A stretch of 64,000 bases of DNA from Favolaschia claudopus (lineage: Eukaryota > Basidiomycota > Agaricomycetes > Agaricales > Mycenaceae). Shown one piece after another: positions 1 through 9,994 of the stretch. The stretch lies in the NCBI GenBank assembly GCA_037176885.1, contig JAWWNJ010000179.1, positions 310,001 through 374,000 of the forward strand, read 5' to 3'. The position numbers and the translations under genes are program-made. Numbering within the stretch: the first letter of the stretch is position 1; the number at the start of each line of letters is the position of its first letter. The notes beneath the pieces were generated by a model. The model made no database searches, was not told the DNA's origin, and saw only the letters and a program-made list of their open reading frames with translations.

Positions 1-2
1 TC

Positions 3-1673
3 TTGCCGCAGGAAGAGGTTCAGCACGAACGGCTCGCTACCGAGGACTCCACCGCTACTACCCGTTCAGCTCCTCCAATCCTTTCCGCTCCTTCCGTCTT
101 TTCTATCCCTTCAGCACCTTCAGCGTCCTCATCCCCTGCGGTGCGAACACCCGAACCTCCTGCGTCCAATTCACTGCGCTTTCCCAACCCACCCCAAGCT
201 TCCGACAATGTAGTCGATCCTCGGTCGACTGCCTCTCCCCCACCGCCTCCCTCGCCACTACCTCCTCCCACCCCGGAGAAGGGCCCTTCCGATGCCGTCC
301 GCCACAGGAGGATATCTGCTGTACCCCGAACTTCAGCAGAACGCTCGTCGACGCCGCAATCACATAGGGCGTCAAATAGCCAAGCGAGTCTACAGTCCCC
401 GACTCCACGGCCTACCAGCATGGGCAGAGCTCAATCACCCGTGAAACCTGTGGTTGAAAAACCTCAACCCCCTCCTCCTTCCCCGCCATCCCCGAAACTA
501 CCCGCTGTGCCGTTTCCCTCGCATATCGAGTCAGCGCCAACTCCAAATCCGCCACCTCATGAACTCCCCCACCAACTTCCTCACTTCACTGCGGATATCT
601 CCCCTCTCTCCGTCTCATCGATGCTTGCCAACCCTCCCACTCCTTACACACCAGAGAAGCTGATGGAGGACGACGAGCCTGAGCCAGCTCCTCCGCCCGT
701 ACCCTCCAAGCGCTCGTCGCGTGACCCATCCCCGAGTCAGGTTTCTGTGACAGGGAGGGAAACAGAGACATTTCGACTCATCCGAAGCGCTTCTGGAACC
801 GTGTATGCCTCCAGTGAGACCATCAGGGCCGCGGGGGAACAATGGGAGGTCGTAGAGTCGACCAGCCGGGGTAAAAATAGGTCCCAGGACAGGGATAGCG
901 ACAGTCGACAACGTCGACAAGGCAAGGAAAAAGAGACGGATTCCGACCAGCCCAAGTCACGGAGTCGTAAACGTCGATCCGCGGATGATAATGGTGCTGT
1001 TCGTCACCGTTCACCGATCCCCGACGCTTTGATTTCTCGCGCGGATGAGCCTAAAGCGAGTCGTTCAAAGCGAGATGAGGAGCGAGAGCGTAAGGTCGTG
1101 GACCTTGAAAAACCCCAGCCTGCTCCACCTGTTCCCAGCAGGCATCCTTCACGGAATAACGCTGTGCGGCCGACTTCTGAGGTTCCCACAGCTGAGGATA
1201 TGAATCAGATGAAGGCCCGCGAGGCTTGGGACATGGACCGTTTGTGGAAGGCTCGCAGCATGGGTGGTATGGAGGCCAGCGTGGTTGCACCCCCTCCGAT
1301 GCCGTCAGTATCTGCTACGAACGGCAAAGTTGCAGAGAATCCACCAGCCGTGTATGGCTCCAGTCATACAGCGTTCATGGTGTCGACGCCTTTCCAAGGC
1401 CCATCTGCTTCCACGCCGATATACCACTCGATGCCTCCAGCCCCTCCGCCGGTTGTGTATCCTGCCGGGTATGCATCCCCCAATGGCTACGCTAGTCCTA
1501 GCCGTGCCTCTCCTTCTTCCGAACATCCCTCATCATCATCTAATGGCATCTCTTCACGCCCGCCTCTCGCTAACCCCCTCCCCGAACCCCCGCGAGAGTC
1601 TCCTTACGAACCCGCCCCACTGACGCACCCCGAATATTGGGGTAAACATGCTAGTGCTACAACCGCCCACTGA
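3..1673 (+). CDS. C-terminal part of a long Ser/Pro-rich disordered protein (5' truncated by window)
   Basis: The frame is open from the window edge for about 556 codons to a TGA, so this is the last exon of a larger gene. No folded domain is visible. The protein is rich in Ser, Pro, Thr and Arg, with polyproline runs such as SPPPPPSPLPPPTP that could bind SH3 or WW domains. A basic/acidic patch lies mid-way, with clusters like RSRKRRSADD. Many Ser/Thr-Pro sites could be phosphorylated. The tail is rich in Tyr, Pro and Gly. I do not recognise the family. Scaffold or cell-polarity adaptors look like this, but that is only inference from composition. Confidence 0.7.
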   Translation: MPQEEVQHERLATEDSTATTRSAPPILSAPSVFSIPSAPSASSSPAVRTPEPPASNSLRFPNPPQASDNVVDPRSTASPPPPPSPLPPPTPEKGPSDAVRHRRISAVPRTSAERSSTPQSHRASNSQASLQSPTPRPTSMGRAQSPVKPVVEKPQPPPPSPPSPKLPAVPFPSHIESAPTPNPPPHELPHQLPHFTADISPLSVSSMLANPPTPYTPEKLMEDDEPEPAPPPVPSKRSSRDPSPSQVSVTGRETETFRLIRSASGTVYASSETIRAAGEQWEVVESTSRGKNRSQDRDSDSRQRRQGKEKETDSDQPKSRSRKRRSADDNGAVRHRSPIPDALISRADEPKASRSKRDEERERKVVDLEKPQPAPPVPSRHPSRNNAVRPTSEVPTAEDMNQMKAREAWDMDRLWKARSMGGMEASVVAPPPMPSVSATNGKVAENPPAVYGSSHTAFMVSTPFQGPSASTPIYHSMPPAPPPVVYPAGYASPNGYASPSRASPSSEHPSSSSNGISSRPPLANPLPEPPRESPYEPAPLTHPEYWGKHASATTAH

Positions 1674-2140
1674 TCATTTTGAAACTTATACCCTGGCATC
1701 AATTCATGTAAAAACGAAACGGACATTTGCATATTTACGTATACTAGTACTCTAGACACTCTTCTTTGTGGATATGTGAACGCGGTAGCATACTTATAAT
1801 TCATTCATGAGTCTGGGATTTGAAACGGTAGCAGATGATAGCCATACAACTCTGAACGACTCGATCGAGAAAGAAAGGCATTTCAATCTTCTTCCTTTCA
1901 CAACCACAACTTTCGAGTCGATTTCAATCTAAGACCTTCTTCTGAACTTGGCAGACTTCAGGCAGACTCTGATTGGACTCTGACACCCTTCGACAACGCT
2001 CAAAATAACCTGAAGTGTGGCCGACGACGGCAGGCCATTCTAGAAGACCAAATGGCATCGAAATAAGCGCTCTCATCGCAGCCGCAGCTTGCACCTTGCT
2101 TTCACCCCAACCTCAACCCCAATCTGAGTTGAACCCTACA
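1674..2140. other. Intergenic: 3' end of the disordered gene and leader of the Lnt-like gene
   Basis: I see no gene here. A pyrimidine-rich stretch near 1880-1925 looks like promoter or leader sequence. A short upstream frame (ATG at 2054, closed by TAA after four codons) precedes the chosen start at 2141 and could reduce translation. Confidence 0.5.
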
Positions 2141-3904
2141 ATGGAGCTTAGGGGAGTTATCCAACGCCATCCGAATGCAGCAATAATCCCAGCCGTGGCT
2201 ACCTCAGCGGTGTTTGGGTTGACCTTGACCCCGACATTGCTCCCCGTGGTACTCACCTTGTCTTTACTTTTGTTCTATGGGCCGATACTCTTCCATCGGC
2301 CTCACCCACGAACATACTCGTTTTTTCTCTGGCTCTCCATTGCATCGGGCAGCTGCTTAGCCCGAGTCGTGCCTGCTCTAACCGCTCTGTCTGGCACATC
2401 AGGCACTTCGGTCGCCGTTCTGTTCTTCATGTCTTTAGCCGCCTCAACAGTTGCGATGTCGGCCATTTTCGCAGACGTATACATCTCAGCTCGAACGCAA
2501 ACTCCACAAGTTGTACTCTTTCCTGCGATTTGGACCACTATGTGGGCCGTGATCTCGCACCTGCCGTTCAACCTGGGTCGCCTCACTTCCTGGAGTCCCA
2601 TGTATGGGACTCAGGCTTATCGATGGATGGCTCCGTGGACAGGTCCCGCAGGTATCGATTGGATTACAGCGGCGTGGGCGGTTGTGGTTTCTCAGGGCAT
2701 CGGTATCTGGTACATGGGAAACACAGATGATGAAGAAATATCGACTGCAACATCGACTGCGAGAAAATTTTCGCGACGCACTGCTGGGACTTGGGTTCTG
2801 GCTACTGTCTTAATCGCTTTGACAGTTCCGTCTTTCCTGATCTCGGATTCCCCTCTTCCGGTCGCCCCTTCTGAGACTGTCAGCGCTTTGACTGTGGGCT
2901 GCGTTCTACCTTCCAAATTTAAAGGTGTCTCCCCCACAATCGAAGAATACCTTGACGAGAGCGTCATACTGCGCTCGCGCAGTGCAGGCCCAAAACTTTT
3001 ATTGTGGCCGGAAGGAGCAGTACATTTTAGCAGTGCAGAAGAAAGAGATCTTGGATTCCAGTTGATTCAGGGCAAGCTTGGAGATGAGCACACATACCTG
3101 GGTGTATCGTTCCATGAAGACGTCTCGACTGATGTTCGCCATTCGAGCGTCAGCCATAATGGAATTGCGATTATCTCCCCCTCTGGTGTCCATTTAACCT
3201 ATCACAAACGACACCTTGTCCCAAGTGAGTTGCATCTCAGATTGTGTCATTCTGTAGTCCCTAATTAATCATACCTAGTCGCGGAGTCTCACAGACTCAC
3301 ACCGGGAATAATCCCTCCGGGTACCGTTCCTATTAGGCTTCAAGACTCGAGTCAGAGACAAAAGTGGAAACGCGACGTTAACATAACTACCTCGATCTGC
3401 CTCGACTTTGCGATGCCATCTCCGTTCCGAAATCTGGATTACAGACCGGCTGTGATTTTAGCTCCAGCACGGACTTGGGACCCTGTCATCGCTAATCGCA
3501 TGTGGGAAGAGGTAAAGCAACGCGCCAACGAGGTTGGTAGTCTCGCCTTGTGGTGTGACGGCGGCCAGGACGGGTTCAGCGGTATAGCTGGACAAGGCTA
3601 CAACGACGTTTATCAGGTGGGAGAGGGTTCGTGGACCCGATCTGTTGGTATTCCCCATCCTTTCGACTCGTCGCGCACTTTTTACATGCGTGTGGGCGAC
3701 TGGACTGTCGTTGGTGCTTCATGGGCTTTCGTTTTCGGTCCGATCGCTCTTTTGATATTAGCACCTGGTTTGCACAACATGGTTCTCAAGTTGCGCAACC
3801 GGTATGCCGAAACGATGCGAAGGATTAACGGAAATGAGCCGACTCAGAATGCCATCGAAGAATCGAGACCACCAACACCAAATCTCATTGACATTGATCC
3901 CTGA
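2141..3904 (+). CDS. Membrane-bound carbon-nitrogen hydrolase, apolipoprotein N-acyltransferase (Lnt)-like
   Basis: Two exons, 2141-3224 and 3279-3904 (54-nt intron), give 569 aa. The N-terminal half is strongly hydrophobic, with about six to eight membrane helices. The C-terminal half is a nitrilase-fold domain. Its Glu-Lys-Cys triad is visible in order: Glu in LLLWPEGAVHF, Lys in YHKRHLVP, and Cys in SICLDFAMPSPF just after the intron. The intron restores the frame exactly behind HLVP. A last hydrophobic helix follows near residue 520. This is the domain order of bacterial Lnt, which acylates lipoproteins in the membrane; the fungal substrate is unknown to me. The start is the first ATG in the open frame. 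The family call is good, the biochemical role is open. Confidence 0.8.
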
Positions 3905-4147
3905 TTCAATTCTCAAATTTTGTAACTGTTCATTCTGCTTTGATTCTGCTGTTCAATGTACATTTTTGCGTGTATTTCAACGTACTTCCAACATGTATCT
4001 GTTCCAAAAATTGAGGCGAATTTCGTAAACATCCGAATTAGGCAAGTGCCTCGCCTGAAGCTTGCCCTTTTGCACGAGGTCACTTTTGCCGCTGCACATT
4101 AAAGCGCTGCTGCGTCCCGCCGTATTCTCTTTGCAAGTCTCAACGAC

Positions 4148-5677
4148 TTGCAGGATCCAACGACTGGACAACCTCCTCTGCTGCCGTCGAGTAGCCTATA
4201 CGGCCCCGTCAGCTCGACTCGCAGCAATCTACCTTCTGCCGTGGTTCGAGAGCCTCTAGCCTCGTCCTCCCTAGGCAGTTTTCACTTGATTACATCTGCC
4301 GACCTACCCATACGACTTGACGATTCCCCTAAGTGCAAGAAGGCACCTTCGCTCAAGCGTTTTTCACCCGCGACACCCCATCCATTAACTTCGCGTCCCT
4401 TACGAATACGGTTTATCGGATCCTTCGTTCGTCGTGTAAGGCCATTAGCAAAGCTCTTCCGACGACGAAATCCACCCAAACATCCCACTGCTGACGGTCT
4501 TGAATCGCTGAAAGTTGACAACCTCAGCGTCCTCCAAAGCACTTCTTTACGCCCACGCATACATCAGCGTGTTAACACCTGGGAGCTTGCCGCATCTGCC
4601 TCGTCTTCCGTGTTTGAAGCGGAACCCACTTCTTCGACACACTCCTCCGAGTCATCTGTTCCGCCGTCGCCTTCCTGGCTAAGCCGCAACGTCGACAGCA
4701 CTGATCAAGATATATCAGAGACACCCAACTCATCTATTGGCACAGTCGAATCTGCCGATCCTGCCAAGTCATGTCAGTCCCATATCTCTTGTTGCTCGCC
4801 TCATCATGACCTTCGCTTTGCAGATTTCTCTAATTCGAAGGAAAATCAATCCCCCGATCAAGTGAGCGAGCTTAATGGGATCCCGCGACAGATGGCTTAC
4901 TTCTCCAGGATCCCCCATTTGTTTCCTCCGAAACCGACGCGAAACCCTCTCTCGTCTCCCCCATCAACTCCATTCATCGCCCTATCTTCGTCTCATTAGA
5001 ACAGGACACCCTCAATATCCCTGACCATATTAAGACAGATTTAAAGTTTCCCGACATGGACTTCACAGGAAAGCAAGCTGCAGAAGTAGTGGACTTCGGT
5101 GGTGAAGTCGATTACTCAAATTTTCGCTGGTTCCAAGACCCTCCTCCCAAGCAAGTACGTCTCAATTTTCCTGGATAATGCGAATGTTTTTTAACATATC
5201 TGTCCAGCCTCCCGCGCCACAGTCGGCTAGTACTCCGTATGTACCGCTTCCGGGTGTAATCGAACAAAATGAAGCGTTCGAGTTTGCTCTGGGCGCAGCA
5301 CCGAACGTACTTTATGCGAGATACAAGCAATACGGACAGGTATGTCGAGTGATCCTTGTTAAGAGTATTTGTTTACATCTCTCAAGCTGGGTGTCCTTGC
5401 CTGGTGTTCAGAATTCGGCGAATTGATCGACAATCTGAAAGACTTGGGGTTCAAGGGAAATATGTTTGTGGCCACACGCACACAAGCACTCCGAACGTGC
5501 GAAGAGCTTCTGAAGCTCACGAAGCACAGTCTCGATCTGAAGATGCAGATCATCATCATGTACCTTTCGTCGCAGGTCGCGCGATTGCGCCGATTTCTGG
5601 ATGGCGAAAAGGTCTGGGACGATTATCCCGAGCCTCACTTTCCAGATTACAAGAAGTATTCAGCTGGGGAGTTTTGA
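4148..5677 (+). CDS. Conserved basidiomycete-type protein, possibly Clp1-like (clampless); start not resolved
   Basis: Exons end at 4861, then 4909-5154, 5208-5339 and 5387-5677. The three introns (47, 53 and 47 nt) are all phase 0. The first ~235 codons are disordered, basic and Ser-rich, and contain no in-frame ATG, so the true start must lie on an upstream exon I could not place; the given start is only the edge of the open frame. The C-terminal ~150 residues look folded and conserved, with segments NFRWFQDPPPKQ, APNVLYARYKQYGQ and LGVLAWCSEFGELIDNL, ending in an acidic/aromatic tail. From memory this resembles Clp1, the regulator of clamp and dikaryon development in mushrooms, but I cannot confirm that without a search. 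Gene existence is likely; the name is a hypothesis. Confidence 0.65.
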
Positions 5678-5902
5678 TGACCTCGACGATTCGATATGGC
5701 CCTCTATTTCATGCTATCATTTAGGACACACGTACTCTGGACACACTGTGCATCAATTCATTCCATCAAATGGCTACTGCTATAAGTCTTGTTGACTAAT
5801 AGTCGAGATCGTTCCAAGAACGGATAGGACAGCTCTGGAAGCAAAACAGCCATCTGTTCAGCTGACATTTTGGGGCGATCTCGATATCAGATAAGGCAAA
5901 TG

Positions 5903-5908
5903 TATATA
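5903..5908 (+). promoter_or_regulatory. TATA box of the small Cys-rich gene
   Basis: TATATA lies about 65 nt before the ATG at 5973, followed by a CA/CT-rich leader and the start context AAAGCCATGG. This is a strong-promoter layout for a small, highly expressed fungal gene. Confidence 0.5.
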
Positions 5909-5972
5909 AGAAATCTCGACTCCACACCGGCCCATCAACCGACCTTTCAACCCACGAACACTAACCAAAGCC

Positions 5973-6102
5973 ATGGTCTGTTTCGATGTCACTGCGAACT
6001 CGGACCTCTACTGACTCACCACTGCAGCCTTCCACAAATTGCAACACCACGGGCACGAAAGAGGTCTGCTCTGATTGCGACTGTGGCAAGGATAAGAAGT
6101 AG
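5973..6102 (+). CDS. Candidate tiny Cys-rich (metallothionein-like) peptide, 25 aa, spliced
   Basis: Exon 1 is just the ATG (5973-5975). A 52-nt intron, 5976-6027, has GTCTGT at its 5' end, a CTGAC branch-like site and an ACTGCAG end. Exon 2 (6028-6102) encodes 24 residues. The peptide begins MPSTNC, ends CGKDKK and has the spacing C-x8-C-x2-C-x-C, including CSDC and CDC, a metal-thiolate type of arrangement. Unspliced, the ATG gives only a 13-codon frame. An alternative last intron (GTAGAG near 6099 to an AG at 6165) would change the tail to KKPI without adding cysteines. Four cysteines is few for a metallothionein, so it could be another small metal-binding peptide or a chance frame. TATA box and start context support a real gene. 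Confidence 0.4.
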
Positions 6103-6526
6103 AGATAGTGAAGTCAGTTCTGTTTCTTGTACAATCCCAAGGCGCTGACTGTTCGCGTACCAGACCAATTTGAACGACGTAGATGTATTCGGCAGGCGTC
6201 GTATGAGTCCAGAACTATGGTTTATATTTTGTCGGGTTCAACAAGTTGGTGTGTCTTCGTATGCGAATCTTGTGAGCACGGAGGAATTTCGGTAGGTGGA
6301 CGCGCCCACGTGAGATGATGCTCTTTGAGTTACCACGTTGTTGGCGCTTCACTGCTGAAATTTATTCTCGAGAAATGAGACAGTCTCATATCGCTGAGTC
6401 CGAATTTCATGTCTAGCGTTTTGTTGTCACTCTACGAGCAAAGGTTGCGTGAAAGGGGCGGTCATCGGCCAAGACCGAGACTCTCCTTACTTTGCCTCAT
6501 CCTCAGACTCGCTTTCTGGACACACA
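6103..6526. other. Intergenic region
   Basis: I see no convincing coding frame. It should hold the 3' end of the small Cys-rich gene and the promoter of the next gene. Confidence 0.4.
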
Positions 6527-8439
6527 ATGCTACGCCCTAATCCACATTTCGAAGAAGAGTACCTCGATGATTCCGACTGGAGTCCTGCGCCGCGGGGCAG
6601 CGATTTTCAGGCTCTTGCCCGCCGACGTCTCGTTTGGACGGCGAGAATCATCCTCGCTGTGATTGCTTTCATCACTATCTTTGCTATTTGGAATCCCGAG
6701 TTCACGAATCGGCTTCGAGTGCAAAGCGGTTGGGTTGGCCCGATTCGCGATCTGCAGACCCCAGAGCAAAGGCAGCTCACCATCAAGCTGGATCCGCTGT
6801 CCTCAGTCAACGGGCTTCCTACCGATTCCTTCCGAGGTTCGTTCCATTGTTCGTCTACTTTCGAAGAAGTATGACGATATCCTGTCAGATAATCTGCGAC
6901 CGGACACCCAGTATATCACTTCGTGGGGCTCTGGTGGCTGGTGTGAGGATAATATTTGCGTTCTCCATGCGTAATTGCTGACTGAATCCAGCGAACGATG
7001 TTATCGGAACGGTGCGTCCTCTCAATTCGGTGAATCGTCGATGAATGTTCTAACATGGGCTTAGATGAACCTCATCTATCTCGGCATAATTACAGACCGC
7101 GTCCCCGTTTTGCCAGTCTTTTTGCCCTCTTATTTCATGCTCAATAATCTTGGGAACGATCACTCGCCTCTACCATTCAGCGACATATTCGATTTGCCGC
7201 GTTTAAGACGTGCTATCAAAACACCTATCCTGGAATGGCAAGACGTCAAGGTCGAAGAACCCTCGTTGTCTCTGTCTATTTCTCATTTCTCATTTTCGTA
7301 GGCCCAGGATAGCATGGTCAGGGATGACATTGGTTGCTGGAATGTGTGGGAGTCGATACAATACCACGACAAGAATCCCCGGAAAAGTTTTGGTCCGTGG
7401 TATTCAAAACTCGGTATGTATCACCTCTGCCGAACAACCGCGTTCCAAACAATGGCCCAGAGATCTCGTACACCAAGACACCAGAGTGGGTCAAAATCAA
7501 AAAGAATTTCGAGCACGATCGATCTTGCAGCTTCTGGGCTCTGGCCAGCCTAGCTTTCCCGTCCACTCGCAACAAGAATCTTGTGCCGCCCTTACCGACC
7601 AAGCAGAATGTGACGCTGGCTCCAGACGAACAGATGGTTTGCTATGATTTCGTTTATTACGCTGCCGCCCATCAGGTTTGTGCTCAGGTTCGAGTGCGGT
7701 CATTTACTGACTGAAAGTAGTCCGATGAACTCGAACAGGACTACAGGTTTGGTTTCACTTAGTTTCTGGCATGTATGCTCATGAGAAGAAGCTAGTCCCG
7801 CGTGGCGGTCTGTTGGTCAACATATGCATTGGGCGACCCGAGTAGAGCGCTTGGGCACCGAATATTTGCGCCGAACGTTGAATCTGGACGAGACTGAGCC
7901 AATCCCACCTGTGAGTCGATGTTTGCCACTACGGATGATAGTCTAACAATCAGTCGAGTTCCTCGCTGTCCATGCGAGACACAACGACTTTAAAGATTGG
8001 TGTGAGGAAAGTGTCCCTTTGGAAGATTGTTTTGCCCCTTTGAGCGCGTTTCAAAGTCGTGTTCAAGAAGTGCAAGACGAGGTTCGGCAGCGCAAGGGTA
8101 TTGAGGTTGAGCACATCATCATGACCAGCGACGAGACGAATCATACATGGTGGCGCGATGTTGAAGACCTTGGATGGCGGATAGTGGATCATTCAAGGAC
8201 GACGGAGCTCCATGGTCTTTGGTTCGTCTGTGTCCGGTATTCAGTACCATGGCTGACGCAAGCTCCTACCAAGGTATTCTATTCTGATCGACGCGTTCAT
8301 CCAATCCCGTGCTAGTGCGTTTGTGGGTACCGCCAGGAGTACAGTTTCAACGCTTGCGAGCAGAAGGGTTCAGTCGTGGCAAGACGGTCCAACCGTAGAA
8401 GTGAAGTGGGGCAAGCCAAATGCAGATTCGGGCGACTAG
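6527..8439 (+). CDS. Type II membrane O-fucosyltransferase-like protein (basidiomycete family)
   Basis: The ATG at 6527 follows an in-frame open stretch without another ATG. A short acidic cytosolic tail precedes one signal-anchor helix (about residues 37-57, VWTARIILAVIAFITIFAIW). The lumenal part carries family segments: GSGGWSNDVIGT joined to MNLIYLGIITDRVP, then FGPWYSKL, ISYTKTPEWVKI, CSFWALASLAF, FLAVHARHNDF, CFAPLSAFQ and IIMTSDETNHTWW, ending SILIDAFIQSRASAFVGT. About nine short introns split it; clear ones join WSNDVIGT to MNLIYL and LHGLW to YSILID. The HxRxxDF and DE-type segments fit a GT-B glycosyltransferase of the GDP-fucose protein O-fucosyltransferase type acting in the secretory pathway. 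The frame changes between about 6719 and 6830, and I could not fix one unique intron there. Confidence 0.7.
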
Positions 8440-8609
8440 CACATCCCAGCTGTATGAATGAATATCATTGCATCTTACATGTACATATCAGTGGGCTCGC
8501 TCGAGCAGGCACAACTAAGAACGAAATCGAGAGTTACCTATCCTACTTCTTCTGCCCATTTTCGTACATCTTCCTGCTCTAATTCTGAGAAGAGAGGCTA
8601 GGAAACGCA

Positions 8610-9561
8610 TCAGTTCTGAAGTAAAGTTGAGCGTGTATAATGACGGACTGCAGCGCTTGTTGTGTCCGCGGCAACTGTGCTCTTCTCTGGAGGCGCTAAA
8701 CTATACACTAACTGTGCAGCTGCACGGAGGTCCTTCAGTTTTGCCTCAAGCACGTCGCATTTGCTGTATCGGGTCAGAGAACCATTTTTATTTTTGGGAA
8801 CGAAAAACGCGATCATACGCATGCAGAGTTTTCGTCTCTTCCTTTCGAAGTTCCAGTTGCCGACGAAGAAGGAGTTCCAGATTACCTCTGGCCTAATGGC
8901 TGAATGTAGGCAGCTCGAACACGAAAGCGGCAAGTGGCGGCACCTGGACCGGGCGCAGGTCATTTGCCGCTGCCATAAGATTTTGTCCGAGGACGGTTAT
9001 CCATTCGACGTGACCTTGCCACTCTGGTGGCTCGGACGCAGACATGGTGGGAGGGGGTACAAGTACCGAGGACGTCAGAGAGGAGTATGTAACCAATAGC
9101 GATCGCAGGATAGACAAAAGTGCAGGACGTCGGTCTGCGGAAAGCTTACAATACCGAGAGATGAGAACCGTGCAGCAAACGCACCAACAGTGGGGTCGTC
9201 TGGGTAGAGCTGGTTGCCGCCGAGCTCAGCCAACGAGGGGATCTTGTCCTTGACCTAGGGCGAGGTCGGGCGAGATAAAAGCGAGTATTCGACCACATAC
9301 AAACCACCTTTCACCAAAGACTTCATAGTACGCGTCTGGCTCTTCAAGAATCCAGTCAATACGAGGCTTCTCGAGCTGAGTGAGCGACCAGTCAGGAACA
9401 TCAGTTTGGTCGCTTAGGATCTGGTGTTGAACAGGGTTCGCGTGATCTGAAAGCCGCTGGTTGTAGAGCGCAAGAAGAGAAAGATTATGTGCAGTGTATT
9501 TTGTGTAGTGCGACGGCGGTGAAGGGAAGGGATTGCGAAGCTCGCCGTCATCGTCGTCCAT
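8610..9561 (-). CDS. MED7: Mediator complex subunit 7
   Basis: Five exons on the minus strand, 9561-9301, 9254-9185, 9134-8944, 8892-8819 and 8763-8610, give 249 aa. All four introns are 46-55 nt and every join is supported by the protein. Med7 hallmarks run in order: NPFPSPPSHYTKY, LEKPRIDWILEE followed by FGERWF, KDKIPSLAELGGNQLYPDD, SILRSLLVTYSSLTSSV, QGHVEWITVLGQNLMAAAND and a C-terminal coiled-coil part, NLELLLRRQLELRKEETK then KCDVLEAKLKDLR. Med7 sits in the middle module of Mediator and pairs with Med21 through this coiled coil, linking activators to RNA polymerase II. The start at ATGGACGACGATGACGGC is the first ATG. It diverges from the acyl-CoA ligase gene. Confidence 0.93.
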
Positions 9562-9994
9562 GGACGCGATCAAACGCGTTACGGTCACAACTTTTACGCT
9601 TTCTTACTCCTTCTGCCATGTTACGCCGCGTCGCTTGCGCGCCTCGTCGCGCCACCTTCGATCCGAAGTCATCTATAAGTTTTATACATCTAACCACGCC
9701 ACTCGTGTTTCCGTTTCTTCAAGCTCGGTTCGGGTAGGTTACCGTGTGAGACGACAAATCGTTACATTCTTGGCCGGATGCCTGAAAAGTAGTCCCATTT
9801 CATGTGAAGATCTGGGAAAGCAGACATTCATTTGGCTGGCTTTGACTCGGAGTGGGGAGCGGCACGACGCCGTGCGCGCCTGCTCCGAATTCAATCCGAG
9901 TTCATTGTTTTGATGTGACGACGGGCTTAGATGATCTGCATCGTAACCCATTAAAGTCCCGCTAGGGGGTGAATGCAACGTCGTTCCCACCACC
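9562..9994. promoter_or_regulatory. Divergent promoter region between MED7 and the acyl-CoA ligase gene
   Basis: This 433-nt gap lies between two start codons that point away from each other, so both promoters must be in it. I see no coding frame that fits a gene. Confidence 0.5.
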
